Source of the DNA: JANQNX01 sp965601665
GTDB taxonomy: Bacteria > Pseudomonadota > Gammaproteobacteria > Eutrophobiales > Eutrophobiaceae
NCBI GenBank assembly: GCA_965601665.1
Contig: OZ271833.1
Span: 1,240,001-1,304,000, forward strand
Length of the DNA: 64,000 bases
Reading direction: 5' to 3'
Part shown: positions 8,291-17,558 of the stretch, in pieces
How positions within the stretch are numbered: position 1 is the stretch's first letter
Layout of the letters: each line of letters opens with the position of its first letter
The notes under the pieces: model-generated
Told to the model about the DNA's origin: nothing
Databases searched by the model: none
The model's input: the letters and a program-made list of their open reading frames with translations, nothing else
Position numbers and translations under genes: made by a program

Positions 8291-9667
8291 CTACCACTGT
8301 TCCTGAAATAAAGCCAGCGCTTCGGACAAGAGTTTAACCGGGTGGACCGACATACCATGTGGCGTTTCCCTCGGCTGGTTGGTAAATGGAACCAAAGCAC
8401 GTTTAAACCCGTGCTTACTGGCCTCATTTATTCGTTCAACCCCGTTTTGTACCGGCCTGATTTCACCTGACAGCCCAACTTCTCCGAAAATGACCAGGTC
8501 GGCCGGTAACGCCTTGTTTCGAAAACTGGAGACAATGGCCAGTAGCAGCGGCAAGTCTACCGCTGTTTCCGACACGCGCACGCCACCAACGATATTGGCA
8601 AACACATCCTGGTCACCGACAGACAGACTGGCATGGCGGTGCAGTACTGCCAACAGTAACGCGAGGCGGTTCTGTTCAAGTCCAAGCGTGACGCGTCGCG
8701 GGTTCGCCAGATGAGAATCGTCGACAAGGGCCTGCACCTCAACCAGTAAAGGCCGCGTACCCTCACGGGTAACCATAACCGCGCTGCCGGCAACAGGCTC
8801 TTCATTTCGGGATAAAAAGATAGCCGATGGATTATTCACCTCGCGCAGACCCTTGTCGGTCATCGCGTATATACCCAGCTCGTTAACCGCACCAAAACGA
8901 TTTTTTATCGACCTGACAACACGAAAGCGACTGCTGTTATCACCCTCGAAGTACAGTACGGTATCGACCATGTGCTCCAGCACGCGCGGTCCGGCCAGAG
9001 AGCCTTCCTTGGTCACATGCCCAACCAGAAACAGGGACATCTGCGTCTGTTTTGCCAGCCGTACCAGCTGTGCCGCACACTCTCTCACCTGCGCAACCGC
9101 GCCTGGTGCAGACTGTAGCAAGTCGCTGTTAATGGTCTGGATTGAATCGATAACAATAACACCTGGACGTTCCTTTACCGCGACATCAATTATTTTTTCC
9201 AGGTGGTTTTCCGTCAGAATACGCAAACCTTGCAATGGCAGACCAAGGCGTTTTCCCCTGAGCCCAACCTGTTGTGCCGATTCCTCGCCGGTAACATAAA
9301 GGCTTGCGAGTCTGGCATTGGTCTCAAGGCTGGACAGCATTTGTAGAAGCAAGGTCGACTTGCCGATCCCGGGGTCACCGCCAATCAAGGTGACAGAACC
9401 TGTTACCAGGCCGCCACCGAGTACGCGATCGAATTCTGCAATGCCGGTTTCGGTACGGACTTCTTCCTCACTATCGACATCGGCTAGCGAACAGACCTGG
9501 CTTGGTCCGGCCAGGTGCTCCTTGAACCTGTTCGCGTTTGCTGACGGCTTCTCGACAAGTACTTCCTGCAAGGTATTCCACGCCTGACATTCCGGACACT
9601 GCCCGGTCCATTTTGGCGCCGCGGCACCGCAGGCATTGCAATGATATTGAACCCTGGGCCTAGCCAC
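8291..9667 (-). CDS. radA: DNA repair protein RadA (Sms)
   Basis: RadA is a RecA-like ATPase and branch-migration helicase acting in recombination. A four-Cys zinc finger is at the N-terminus (CNACG, then CPEC). Walker A GGDPGIGKST, the RadA signature KNRFG, and a Lon-like C-terminal domain follow. The likely start is the GTG at 9667 (VARPRVQYHCNACG), giving 458 residues, the family length. The longer reading to 9799 would add 44 residues unlike RadA and run through alr. The GTG overlaps the alr stop by 8 bases, so translation is probably coupled. Confidence 0.95.
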   Translation of the reverse strand: MARPRVQYHCNACGAAAPKWTGQCPECQAWNTLQEVLVEKPSANANRFKEHLAGPSQVCSLADVDSEEEVRTETGIAEFDRVLGGGLVTGSVTLIGGDPGIGKSTLLLQMLSSLETNARLASLYVTGEESAQQVGLRGKRLGLPLQGLRILTENHLEKIIDVAVKERPGVIVIDSIQTINSDLLQSAPGAVAQVRECAAQLVRLAKQTQMSLFLVGHVTKEGSLAGPRVLEHMVDTVLYFEGDNSSRFRVVRSIKNRFGAVNELGIYAMTDKGLREVNNPSAIFLSRNEEPVAGSAVMVTREGTRPLLVEVQALVDDSHLANPRRVTLGLEQNRLALLLAVLHRHASLSVGDQDVFANIVGGVRVSETAVDLPLLLAIVSSFRNKALPADLVIFGEVGLSGEIRPVQNGVERINEASKHGFKRALVPFTNQPRETPHGMSVHPVKLLSEALALFQEQW

Positions 9668-10739
9668 GCTCAATAATACCCAGGCGCTTATGCACACCGC
9701 ACAGTAACTCATAAGGAATAGTACCCGCGTGTTGCGCAACTTCCTCGATCGGCAGCTTATCGCCCCACAATACAACCCGATCACCAATCCTTGCGTCACG
9801 CTGGTTACGGAGGTCGATAGTCATCATGTCCATAGAGGCGCGCCCGACCAGCGCACAGCGCACGTCATTAACCAGTACCGGCGTTCCGGACCGGGCATGC
9901 CGCGGAAAGCCATCACCATAACCGGCAGCGATAATGCCAACCGGCATGTCTTCCGGACAACTCCAGGTGGCACCATAACCAACCGGTTCGCCGGCCTGTA
10001 AATGCTGTATCGCGATGATCTCGGATTCCAACGTCATCACCGGTTTAAGATCATGATCGACAGACATACCGTCTACCATCGGCGACACGCCATATAACAT
10101 CAAACCCGGACGGACCCAGTCAGCATGGGTCTGAGGCAGGTTCAGTACCGCAGCCGAATTGGCAATGGTTTTTTCAAGTTCGATGTGCTGGCAAAGCTCA
10201 GTGAACGTGTCGAGTTGTTTGCCCGTAAGTGGATGTTGCGTCTCGTTGGCAGTAGCAAGGTGCGTCATCAAGCGTATACCGGGCTTGATTGTTTTACAGG
10301 TTTGCAGGCGTTTCAGCACATCGGGGAATTCTGCCGGGGGAAAGCCGAGCCTGTGCATGCCGGTATCAATTTTCAGCCAGCCTTGCAACGTGTTCTGCAG
10401 TGAGGCCTTCTCAAGCATGTCTACCTGGTGCTGGTTATGTATAACAATATCCAGTTCCAGCCTGGCAATATCCGGCAGATCTGTTGCCTTGTGCGGACCT
10501 TCAAGCAACACAATGGCATTTGTTATGCCTGCATCGCGTAATTGTTCGGCTTCTTCCAGACAGGCCACGCCAAAGGCATCGGCCTCGGCAAGTGTTTCAG
10601 CGACACGCACAATACCATGGCCATAGGCGTCTGCCTTGATGATAGCCATCACTCTTGAGTTTGGTGCAAGCTGCTTGATTCGCTTGAGGTTGTGGCGCAG
10701 GGCCTGTTTATCAATCACGACCCTGGATGGTCGTGTCAT
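9660..10739 (-). CDS. alr: alanine racemase
   Basis: PLP-dependent racemase that makes D-alanine for peptidoglycan. The PLP lysine lies in the N-terminal motif AIIKADAYGHG. The second-half catalytic tyrosine region is in the C-terminal domain (GYGDGFPRHARSGTPVLV, then GRASMDMMTIDL). The length of 359 residues fits the family. Its ATG overlaps the dnaB stop in an ATGA junction, and its own stop overlaps radA, so dnaB-alr-radA form a tightly coupled operon, an order common in gammaproteobacteria. Confidence 0.96.
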   Translation of the reverse strand: MTRPSRVVIDKQALRHNLKRIKQLAPNSRVMAIIKADAYGHGIVRVAETLAEADAFGVACLEEAEQLRDAGITNAIVLLEGPHKATDLPDIARLELDIVIHNQHQVDMLEKASLQNTLQGWLKIDTGMHRLGFPPAEFPDVLKRLQTCKTIKPGIRLMTHLATANETQHPLTGKQLDTFTELCQHIELEKTIANSAAVLNLPQTHADWVRPGLMLYGVSPMVDGMSVDHDLKPVMTLESEIIAIQHLQAGEPVGYGATWSCPEDMPVGIIAAGYGDGFPRHARSGTPVLVNDVRCALVGRASMDMMTIDLRNQRDARIGDRVVLWGDKLPIEEVAQHAGTIPYELLCGVHKRLGIIERG

Positions 10740-12142
10740 TCATACTCCCCTACCGAGGAAGGCAAGGCATAATCCTCTACGTAGTTTTCAAAGCGGGTAA
10801 ATTGCCCACGAAAGGCCAACTTCACTTTGCCAATAGGGCCATTACGTTGTTTGCCAATGATGACCTCGGCGATACCCTTGTCAGGGCTTTCATCATCGTA
10901 GACCTCGTCGCGATAGATAAACAGGATAACATCCGCATCCTGTTCAATGGCGCCTGATTCACGCAGGTCAGACATAACCGGGCGCTTGTCAGTACGCTGC
11001 TCCAGACTACGGTTTAGCTGTGACAACGCAATTACCGGTACATTCAGTTCCTTCGCCATGGCCTTTAATGAACGAGATATCTCTGATATTTCGGTTGCCC
11101 TGTTTTCAGAGGTGCCAGCAACCTGCATCAGTTGTAGATAATCGATCACGATAAGGTCGAGGCCGTGCTCTCGCGCAATACGACGACAGCGCGCACGTAG
11201 CTCCGCGGGTGTTAACGCTGGCGTATCATCAATGAACATCCGCGTTTCCTGCAGGATACCCACGGCAGACGTCAGGCGTGGCCAGTCTTCATCCTCCAGT
11301 TTACCGGTACGTACCTTGTGCTGGTCGATGCGACCGAGCGAGGACATCATGCGCATTGCTAACTGTTCACCGGGCATTTCCATACTAAATACAGCCACGC
11401 TCTTCTTTTCCTTGATAGCGGCATGCTCGGCCACGTTGATTGCCAATGCCGTTTTACCCATGGAAGGACGGCCAGCAACGATAATAAGATCTGATTTTTG
11501 CAGTCCCGCTGTCTTTAAATCGAGATCGTCAAACCCGGTTGCCACACCGGTAATCGGACTGTCCTTGTGGAACAATTCGTCCACTTTGTCCAGCGCGTCC
11601 TTAAGATACTCTTTGATAAACTGGTAACTCTTGCGGCCACGTGTTTCGCTTTCGGCAATCTCAAAAACTGTTTGTTCAGCAAACTCGAGTATCTGTTCAC
11701 TGCTGCGCCCCTGCGGGTTAAAGACCGTGTCATTAATATCAGTCGTCGCATGGATTAGCTGACGCAGGATAGAGCGCTTGCGCACAATATCAGCATAAGA
11801 GGAAATATTACTGGCACTGGGGGTGTTTTCTGCAAGTGCGGCCAGGTTACGCATACCCCCTGCGTCTTCCAACAGGTGATGGTTTTCCAGCCACTCGGCG
11901 ACGGTGACGATATCGTAAGGCATGCCCTCATCACTGAGCTGGCTGATGGCACGAAATATAATGCGGTGGTCCTTGCGGTAAAAGTCGTCCTCCCTGACTC
12001 GCTCGGCGACCTTGTCCCAGGCTTCCTTATCGAGAAAAACACCGCCTAGTACTGCCTGTTCGGCCTCGATGGAATGTGGCGGTATTTTTAGTGCCGTGGT
12101 TTCAGCATCACCCGAGAAGGATGAAGGCAAGGTATCCTGCAT
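10736..12142 (-). CDS. dnaB: replicative DNA helicase DnaB
   Basis: The hexameric 5'-3' helicase of the replication fork. The N-terminal domain occupies about residues 20-125 (PPHSIEAEQAVLGG). The RecA-like C-terminal domain carries Walker A GRPSMGKTA, VIDYLQLM, and the LSQLNRSLEQR arginine-finger region. There is no intein. The ATG at 12142 is preferred over the TTG immediately before it. It sits downstream of rplI with an 86-base gap and is coupled to alr downstream. Confidence 0.96.
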   Translation of the reverse strand: MQDTLPSSFSGDAETTALKIPPHSIEAEQAVLGGVFLDKEAWDKVAERVREDDFYRKDHRIIFRAISQLSDEGMPYDIVTVAEWLENHHLLEDAGGMRNLAALAENTPSASNISSYADIVRKRSILRQLIHATTDINDTVFNPQGRSSEQILEFAEQTVFEIAESETRGRKSYQFIKEYLKDALDKVDELFHKDSPITGVATGFDDLDLKTAGLQKSDLIIVAGRPSMGKTALAINVAEHAAIKEKKSVAVFSMEMPGEQLAMRMMSSLGRIDQHKVRTGKLEDEDWPRLTSAVGILQETRMFIDDTPALTPAELRARCRRIAREHGLDLIVIDYLQLMQVAGTSENRATEISEISRSLKAMAKELNVPVIALSQLNRSLEQRTDKRPVMSDLRESGAIEQDADVILFIYRDEVYDDESPDKGIAEVIIGKQRNGPIGKVKLAFRGQFTRFENYVEDYALPSSVGEYE

Positions 12143-12231
12143 CAACTACCCCTGGGTCCATGGACCCGTTAATAAAACGGCCAACATCGCCGCCCTGTAT
12201 TAAATTGGTTGCTGAACCGAACCCTGTCGAT

Positions 12232-12687
12232 TCAGGCTTCTTCTTCCGGGATGACAGCGACTTTAATCGTTGTCACAACATCCGCATGTAGCTGGATGTC
12301 AAATTCATAGTCACCGGTTGCTCGGATAGGCCCTTCAGGCATCCTAATCTCATGCTTTTCAAGCTCGTAACCGCTTGCAACAACCGCTTCAGAGATATCG
12401 ATGGTGCCCACAGAACCAAATAGCTTGCCTTCTGAACCCGCCTTGCGTGAAATGCTGACACTTACGTCTTTCAGTTTCTCAGCACGTGCATTAGCGGCGG
12501 CAAGCGCATCCTGTTGCTGTTTTTCCAGTTCGGCCTTGCGCTCTTCGAACATCGCCACGTTTTCCTTCGTGGCAGAAACGGCCTTGCCACTGGGGATCAA
12601 ATAGTTACGGCCATAGCCGGGTTTCACCTTGACCTTGTCGCCAAGCTCGCCAAGGTTATAGACCTTTTCGAGTAAAATAACTTCCAT
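12232..12687 (-). CDS. rplI: 50S ribosomal protein L9
   Basis: L9 binds 23S rRNA at the base of the L1 stalk. The N-terminal domain shows the family signature (MEVILLEKVYNLGELGD and the GYGRNYLIP loop). The long connecting helix (about residues 42-76) and the C-terminal domain follow; the 151-residue length is normal. It belongs to the rpsF-rpsR-DUF2232-rplI ribosomal operon and is followed by dnaB. Confidence 0.97.
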   Translation of the reverse strand: MEVILLEKVYNLGELGDKVKVKPGYGRNYLIPSGKAVSATKENVAMFEERKAELEKQQQDALAAANARAEKLKDVSVSISRKAGSEGKLFGSVGTIDISEAVVASGYELEKHEIRMPEGPIRATGDYEFDIQLHADVVTTIKVAVIPEEEA

Positions 12688-12740
12688 CAGATTACCTCAA
12701 CTCTAGTTGCATAATAATAACAGATTCGCAGGGCACAATG

Positions 12741-13646
12741 TCATTGATCTGTGCCAGGCGGTTCATTCTTTTTGCGCCAGTTAATATAAACATCGGTCAT
12801 GCCCAGGCAGGCGATTAAGACGCCAATCTGGGGCACCAGTATTAACATGCAGTACATCATCACCAGCCACCCTGGAGACAGGCTATAGCGCTGTACGACC
12901 CTGTGTACAGATGACACGCCCTGCACCATGTACATAAACACCGTGATGAAGAGCAAGTCTCTCACCATGCCTTGTGCTGGTCCAGATAGCACAAATGTCA
13001 AAACAACCAATGCACCGCTGACAGGCAATAACAACGAGGGCAAACGTAAGGCAAAGAATTCCTTGCGGAACGCCCCCTGATTAAACAGTTTCGATTGCCA
13101 CCAGCGCGCAAGCAGCACGCTCATCATCATGTTTAACATCACGCCAACACTGATGATTGCATTGAACAGCACTGCTGCAGGCTCCAGTGCTTCCTGGTAA
13201 CGTGCAATTTCCTCGGCAGGGATGCTGCTCTGTTCCAGCACCCTGGCAAACCAGTTCTGCCATAGGGCCGGTACATCCGGTAACAGCACGTACATACTGA
13301 CAATAAATAAACCTGCCAATATTCCGGCCACCAACAGTGCCAGGCCCTGCGATTCAGACCAGCGTAACACCGCCGCCACGATACTAACGGGCAGCCAGAT
13401 TGTCAGCGCGTAACCAATTGCCAACTGCTGTGGCAAGCCTGCAATCAGGGTGAACAAAAACAATAGCAGCAAACTCGCCGCCATCGTCTGGTAGCCATAA
13501 GCCGCCCCTTTTCGCAATGTAACCAGCGCTACGACCGTGCCACTGATAAGATAGGCTAGGGGCGGTAACAGTAATGACAGCAGAGCGCTGGTCGCTGTCG
13601 ACAAAATGGCCGCTAGTCGACCACCAAGTATGTATTTGCCTATCAA
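12741..13646 (-). CDS. DUF2232 family integral membrane protein
   Basis: A polytopic inner-membrane protein of 301 residues with about eight helices. It matches the DUF2232 pattern by its N-terminal KYILGGRLAAI motif and its position between rpsR and rplI in gammaproteobacteria lacking the enterobacterial arrangement. Its biochemical role is not known to me; the family resembles ECF-transporter-like or YybS-type membrane proteins. The start is a TTG at 13646 preceded by CCAGG; no ATG lies near the family's conserved N-terminus. It ends in a polar, positively charged tail (NWRKKNEPPGTDQ). Confidence 0.8.
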   Translation of the reverse strand: MIGKYILGGRLAAILSTATSALLSLLLPPLAYLISGTVVALVTLRKGAAYGYQTMAASLLLLFLFTLIAGLPQQLAIGYALTIWLPVSIVAAVLRWSESQGLALLVAGILAGLFIVSMYVLLPDVPALWQNWFARVLEQSSIPAEEIARYQEALEPAAVLFNAIISVGVMLNMMMSVLLARWWQSKLFNQGAFRKEFFALRLPSLLLPVSGALVVLTFVLSGPAQGMVRDLLFITVFMYMVQGVSSVHRVVQRYSLSPGWLVMMYCMLILVPQIGVLIACLGMTDVYINWRKKNEPPGTDQ

Positions 13647-13698
13647 AACCTGGCCAGGCTGACCTCGCTAGCGGCGAGACTGCCCCTGCAAGTTATAG

Positions 13699-13923
13699 CT
13701 AGTGCGCGTCGCAGTAAGGAATCAATGCCAGGTAGCGCGCTCGTTTAATTGCGGTCGATAGCTGACGCTGATAACGCGCGTTAGTACCGGAAATACGACT
13801 CGGCACAATTTTGCCACTTTCCGATACATAATTTTTAAGCGTATTAATATCCTTGTAGTCGATCTCGGTAACGCCCTCGGCAGTAAATCGACAGTATCTT
13901 TTTCTTTTGAAATAACGTGCCAT
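13699..13923 (-). CDS. rpsR: 30S ribosomal protein S18
   Basis: S18 pairs with S6 in the 30S platform. The 74-residue protein has the expected core: RRKRYCRF-like start, DYKDINTLKNYVSESGKIVPSRISGT, and the Arg-rich AIKRARYLALIPY end. It lies 18 bases after rpsF, without an intervening priB as found in enterobacteria. Confidence 0.97.
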   Translation of the reverse strand: MARYFKRKRYCRFTAEGVTEIDYKDINTLKNYVSESGKIVPSRISGTNARYQRQLSTAIKRARYLALIPYCDAH

Positions 13924-13941
13924 GATAATGTTTCCTCCTGC

Positions 13942-14343
13942 TTAGGCCTCGGCTGCAGACTCTGCTGGTTTTTCGCTGGTTACCGCGCGCTCATTTTTCT
14001 GTGCTTCACGCGCTTCTTCTTCCTCTTTTGATTTCAGTAACGGGGAAGGCTCGGTAACCGCGTTAGTCATTTTAACGACCAGATTACGTATCACCGCGTC
14101 GTTAAAACGAAAACCCTCTGTGAGTTGTTTCAGCGTCTCGGCATCACACTCAATATTCATGAGTACATAATGTGCCTTGTGAATTTTATTGATTGGATAG
14201 GCCAGTAAACGACGACCCCAGTCCTCGAGTCGATGAACTGTTCCACCATTGCCGGTAATCTGGCTCTGGTAGCGTTCGATCATGGCAGGAACCTGCTCAC
14301 TCTGGTCCGGATGAACCAGAAATACGATTTCGTAATGTCTCAT
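13942..14343 (-). CDS. rpsF: 30S ribosomal protein S6
   Basis: S6 begins MRHYEIVFLVHPDQSEQVP and has the ferredoxin-like S6 fold over about 100 residues, followed by an acidic, Ala/Glu-rich tail (from about 108) of the type that RimK can extend with glutamates in some bacteria. A GAGGA ribosome binding site precedes the ATG. A strong hairpin sits just upstream in the 5' leader. First gene of the ribosomal operon that runs on to radA. Confidence 0.96.
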   Translation of the reverse strand: MRHYEIVFLVHPDQSEQVPAMIERYQSQITGNGGTVHRLEDWGRRLLAYPINKIHKAHYVLMNIECDAETLKQLTEGFRFNDAVIRNLVVKMTNAVTEPSPLLKSKEEEEAREAQKNERAVTSEKPAESAAEA

Positions 14344-14364
14344 TGTTAGTCCTCATGGATTAAA

Positions 14365-14391
14365 GCCTCCCCAAGACTGCTTGAGTGAGGC
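14365..14391 (-). promoter_or_regulatory. hairpin in the rpsF leader, candidate S6:S18 autoregulatory site
   Basis: On the minus strand the leader folds as GCCTC, bulged A, CTCAAG, loop CAGT, CTTGGG, GAGGC, about 20 bases before the rpsF start. S6:S18 complexes are known to repress their own operon by binding leader hairpins in many bacteria. I infer that role from position and shape only. No U-run follows, so a terminator is unlikely. Confidence 0.4.
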
Positions 14392-14486
14392 AAGGAAGTG
14401 GCGCGATTCTAATGGATTCACCCAGCCTCTGCAAACCCCGTCACCCTGAATTGACGGATATTGGCCCTGAAACGCACAATATCCTC

Positions 14487-16868
14487 ATGTTCGGTCAATT
14501 TTTTCAGTATTTACGCGACGTTAAACGCGCTAATGGGCTGCTATTACTGGCAATAAGCAGCTGTCTTGGCGGCTGTGCTGCGCCCGAACTCAGAGACTCA
14601 TATTTGTCTGCTGATGAAGCAAGGCCCTATCTCGGCATCCAGGTCGGCTTTGACGACGCAGATACCGGTGCGCGGATAGACAGGCTGTGGCCAGGACCGG
14701 TACTCAAGGCGCTACAAACGCATTTAGATATTGATATTCGCCGTGATCGGCTGGTTGCTGTCGACACAGTGCCTGTCACAGCAGACAGTTTCTATGCCGT
14801 CGTGGAAAACATAAGGCCTGGCACGCGTATACAACTGCTATTTTCAGACCCGGCAGACCCCGAAGCCATTGGTAAATCATTGTTAGTTACGGTCGGTCAT
14901 CGCGCGGACTGGACGGGGCCAATCACCCGATATGATGCTGCCAGTTTTGCAAACAGACCGCGGGCACTGCCGCAGGAAAGAAAACATGACATGGTGGCAC
15001 AACTGGTTAGTCGCGCCGTTTCAGAACAACAACTGTCCGGACCAGTCAATGATTTGCATCGACTTTTTATCGACTGGCAGCGGGAACAACGTGGTTACCA
15101 TACATTGGGACGCGTGCTATACCCGTTTCAACAGCCTTACCAACTGGCAGCCCTGGAAACAGAAATCAGCTCACCGTTTCTAGATGTCGAACCGGGGCCA
15201 CAGCAGATTTTCAGGGAAATTGCCAGAAACCTCGACCTCGCAGAACCCGAATCGCCTGAGTGTGACGGTTTACTGACAATTGACGCGCTCATGCTGGCAA
15301 CAACACAGGCGCAGCAACAGCTGCAATCAGCCTTTGCGGGCCTGGATAGCGAAGGCATCGCGGCGGCTAATCTGGGCCTGCAATATTTATTGCAACAGCT
15401 GAGTGAGAAAAAAACACTGGAACGACAACTGGAGCCCGAGCGTTCCATCCTTGCGATCAACAGTAGCATGAGCATCGATTACGATGCCCTACTCGCCGCT
15501 GCTCTTGCTTATAGCTGTATCATTGCCAATAAAGAGGCGCTTATAGATGAGCAGGCAATACTGCAACCACCTCCACCTGAACTGGCCGACATGGTTTCCG
15601 GGGACATCTACAAGGCCATACCCACAGACCATGGCTGGGTCATTCATGGCGGCCCCGGTGATAACCGTTATGACCTGAGTGACATTGCAGCCATCTACGA
15701 CCCGGCAGGTAACGATCGTTATCACACCCCGGATGTCCGACCAGTTACAGCCAGGCTCGTCTGGGACCAGTCTGGCAATGACCGCTACGTTGGCGAGACG
15801 GGTGGGCCGGGAGCCGCATGGATGGGTGTTTCAATTCTGGTCGACAATATGGGCGATGATGTTTATGCCGGCGAGCTGGCCGTCAATGCCAGTGGCATTA
15901 TGGGAATTGGCATACTGCTGGACAGGGCCGGCGACGACGTTTATGCCGGCCGGTATTTTTCAAACGGCGCTGCATTTTATGGGGCCGGGATATTGCTCGA
16001 CCAGGGTTCAGGTGTCGACAGTTATCGTTCAACTGCTTTCAGCCAGGGTTTCGGTGGGCCAAAAGGATTCGGCATCATCAACGATCACGGTGGTGACGAC
16101 AGCTACCTTGCCAATTATGGCCTGCCTTCTGTGTATGGCACAGAGAATGTCTTTGCTGCCTTTAGCCAGGGTTTTGGTTTTGGACTGCGGCATTTTGATA
16201 GTGGGGGCATTGGGATGATCGTCGACAGGCAGGGCAACGATCATTATGACGCCGGTGAATTCAGCCAGGGCGGCGCCTACTACTGGGGCCTGGGAGTACT
16301 ACACGATGCAGATGGCAATGATGTATACCAGGGTAATCGCTATAGCCAGGGATTTGGCGTACACCAGGCCAGTGGCGTCTTACGCGATGATGCCGGCGAT
16401 GACCACTACCTTGGCATGACCGCTGCTTGTCAGGGTGCCGCATGGGATGTCGCACTGGGACTGCTGGTCGATGTATCAGGCAATGATCACTATTCGGGCG
16501 ATGGATTATGCCAGGGTGCAGCCGCCATGCAGGCACAGGCGTGGCTTGTCGATTTGAATGGTAAAGACAGTTACGAGGCCAATGGCAATAGCATACAGGG
16601 TAGCTCGGGCAGAAACAGCTATCACTATAACGCCGACAAGCCGGTTTATAGTTGGTCAGTGCTGGTAGATGGCGGTAATGATGAAGATTACTTTTCAAGT
16701 GGACACACCATGCATCAGGTGATCAGCAACAGTTATTTCGACGAACTGGAACCGGGAAACAGCCGCGCCTACGGTCTGTTCATTGACCTGCCTGAAAACT
16801 TATCCATCGACAACAGCAGTGCGCCGCTGACGAACGGCCTCATAGAGACTGATACCGGCGGCGACTGA
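14487..16868 (+). CDS. predicted lipoprotein with PDZ-like region and about twelve GxDxY repeats
   Basis: I know no named function for this protein. The preferred start is the ATG at 14487, which gives a lipoprotein signal (RANGLLLLAISSCLGGC, lipobox LGGC); a GTG at 14385 would start inside the rpsF leader hairpin and put 34 residues before it. After the lipid-modified Cys comes a PDZ-like stretch (YLGIQVGFDD...RIDRLWPGP, then RDRLVAVDTVPV). A mostly helical middle follows. From about 15650 to 16705 there are about twelve imperfect repeats of roughly 30 residues, with consensus GxLxDxxGxDxY followed by a SQG motif. They probably stack as a beta-solenoid, perhaps with metal-binding Asp residues. 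It lies between the rpsF and rlmB operons, and its 3' end overlaps rlmB by 69 bases. Confidence 0.8.
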   Translation: MFGQFFQYLRDVKRANGLLLLAISSCLGGCAAPELRDSYLSADEARPYLGIQVGFDDADTGARIDRLWPGPVLKALQTHLDIDIRRDRLVAVDTVPVTADSFYAVVENIRPGTRIQLLFSDPADPEAIGKSLLVTVGHRADWTGPITRYDAASFANRPRALPQERKHDMVAQLVSRAVSEQQLSGPVNDLHRLFIDWQREQRGYHTLGRVLYPFQQPYQLAALETEISSPFLDVEPGPQQIFREIARNLDLAEPESPECDGLLTIDALMLATTQAQQQLQSAFAGLDSEGIAAANLGLQYLLQQLSEKKTLERQLEPERSILAINSSMSIDYDALLAAALAYSCIIANKEALIDEQAILQPPPPELADMVSGDIYKAIPTDHGWVIHGGPGDNRYDLSDIAAIYDPAGNDRYHTPDVRPVTARLVWDQSGNDRYVGETGGPGAAWMGVSILVDNMGDDVYAGELAVNASGIMGIGILLDRAGDDVYAGRYFSNGAAFYGAGILLDQGSGVDSYRSTAFSQGFGGPKGFGIINDHGGDDSYLANYGLPSVYGTENVFAAFSQGFGFGLRHFDSGGIGMIVDRQGNDHYDAGEFSQGGAYYWGLGVLHDADGNDVYQGNRYSQGFGVHQASGVLRDDAGDDHYLGMTAACQGAAWDVALGLLVDVSGNDHYSGDGLCQGAAAMQAQAWLVDLNGKDSYEANGNSIQGSSGRNSYHYNADKPVYSWSVLVDGGNDEDYFSSGHTMHQVISNSYFDELEPGNSRAYGLFIDLPENLSIDNSSAPLTNGLIETDTGGD

Positions 16869-17558
16869 TACGTTCAAGCTTTCAATGTTGCCCAACAGCG
16901 GTATAGCAACGAGATGGTCGCATTCGTTTGCGGTTAGCTGACGCAGACCCTTATCTTCCCCACCCATTACAATGGCAGTCGCCGTGGTCATGTCGACATC
17001 GTAGATTGTTGTGGCAGCATCACCGGTGGTTCCGACCAGCCAAACACCCGCCTGCTTCATTTCCTGAAGCGCACGGCCAAGGTTTGTCACGGTAATGATC
17101 GTCATCTCTTCTACCCCGCCACTGGCCACCTTGCGCACCGTTTCATTGACGCTGGCAGCCCTGTCTTTAGGAATAATTACGGCAGTCACCCTGGCCGCGA
17201 CTGCTGTGCGGATACACGCGCCAAGGTTATGGGGATCCTGAACCGAATCAAGCACGAGGAACAGGGGGTTGTTGCCCGCGCTTTGCTGCAGAACGCTCGC
17301 AAGCGTAACTGATGATTCCTTTAACCTGCGAACTTCAACTACAATGCCCTGGTGATTTCCTGGAACACGCTTATCCAGGACCTGACGGTTGACCAACTCG
17401 CAATGGATACCCTGACTTTGTATTTGTTCTTGTAAACGCTGCAGCGGTTTGGAACGCGCATCTCTTTGCAGCCAGGCCCTGAGTATCACATCAGGTGACG
17501 TTTTCATTAACTGCTCCACCGCGTGGATGCCAAATGCAACGTCGCTTTTCCTAGTCAT
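16800..17558 (-). CDS. rlmB: 23S rRNA (guanosine-2'-O-)-methyltransferase RlmB
   Basis: SpoU/TrmH-family methyltransferase that modifies Gm2251 in the 23S peptidyl-transferase loop. An N-terminal substrate-binding domain (FGIHAVEQLM) is followed by the knotted SPOUT domain, with VLDSVQDPHNLGACIRTA, IVMGGEDKGLRQL and IPLLGNIESLNVSVAAGI as the three signature motifs. The 252-residue length is normal. The ATG overlaps the rnr stop by 8 bases, the rnr-rlmB order known from E. coli. Its last 22 codons overlap the convergent lipoprotein gene. Confidence 0.95.
   Translation of the reverse strand: MTRKSDVAFGIHAVEQLMKTSPDVILRAWLQRDARSKPLQRLQEQIQSQGIHCELVNRQVLDKRVPGNHQGIVVEVRRLKESSVTLASVLQQSAGNNPLFLVLDSVQDPHNLGACIRTAVAARVTAVIIPKDRAASVNETVRKVASGGVEEMTIITVTNLGRALQEMKQAGVWLVGTTGDAATTIYDVDMTTATAIVMGGEDKGLRQLTANECDHLVAIPLLGNIESLNVSVAAGISLYEAVRQRRTAVVDG

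Noticed and set aside
9668..9799. N-terminal extension of RadA
   Set aside because: These 44 residues are the antisense-free shadow of alr in another frame and do not resemble RadA; the GTG at 9667 gives the normal length.
14487..16868. RTX-type calcium-binding toxin repeats
   Set aside because: The repeat unit is about 30 residues with GxDxY and SQG, not the GGxGxDxLx nonapeptide, and the protein has a lipoprotein signal in place of a type I secretion signal.
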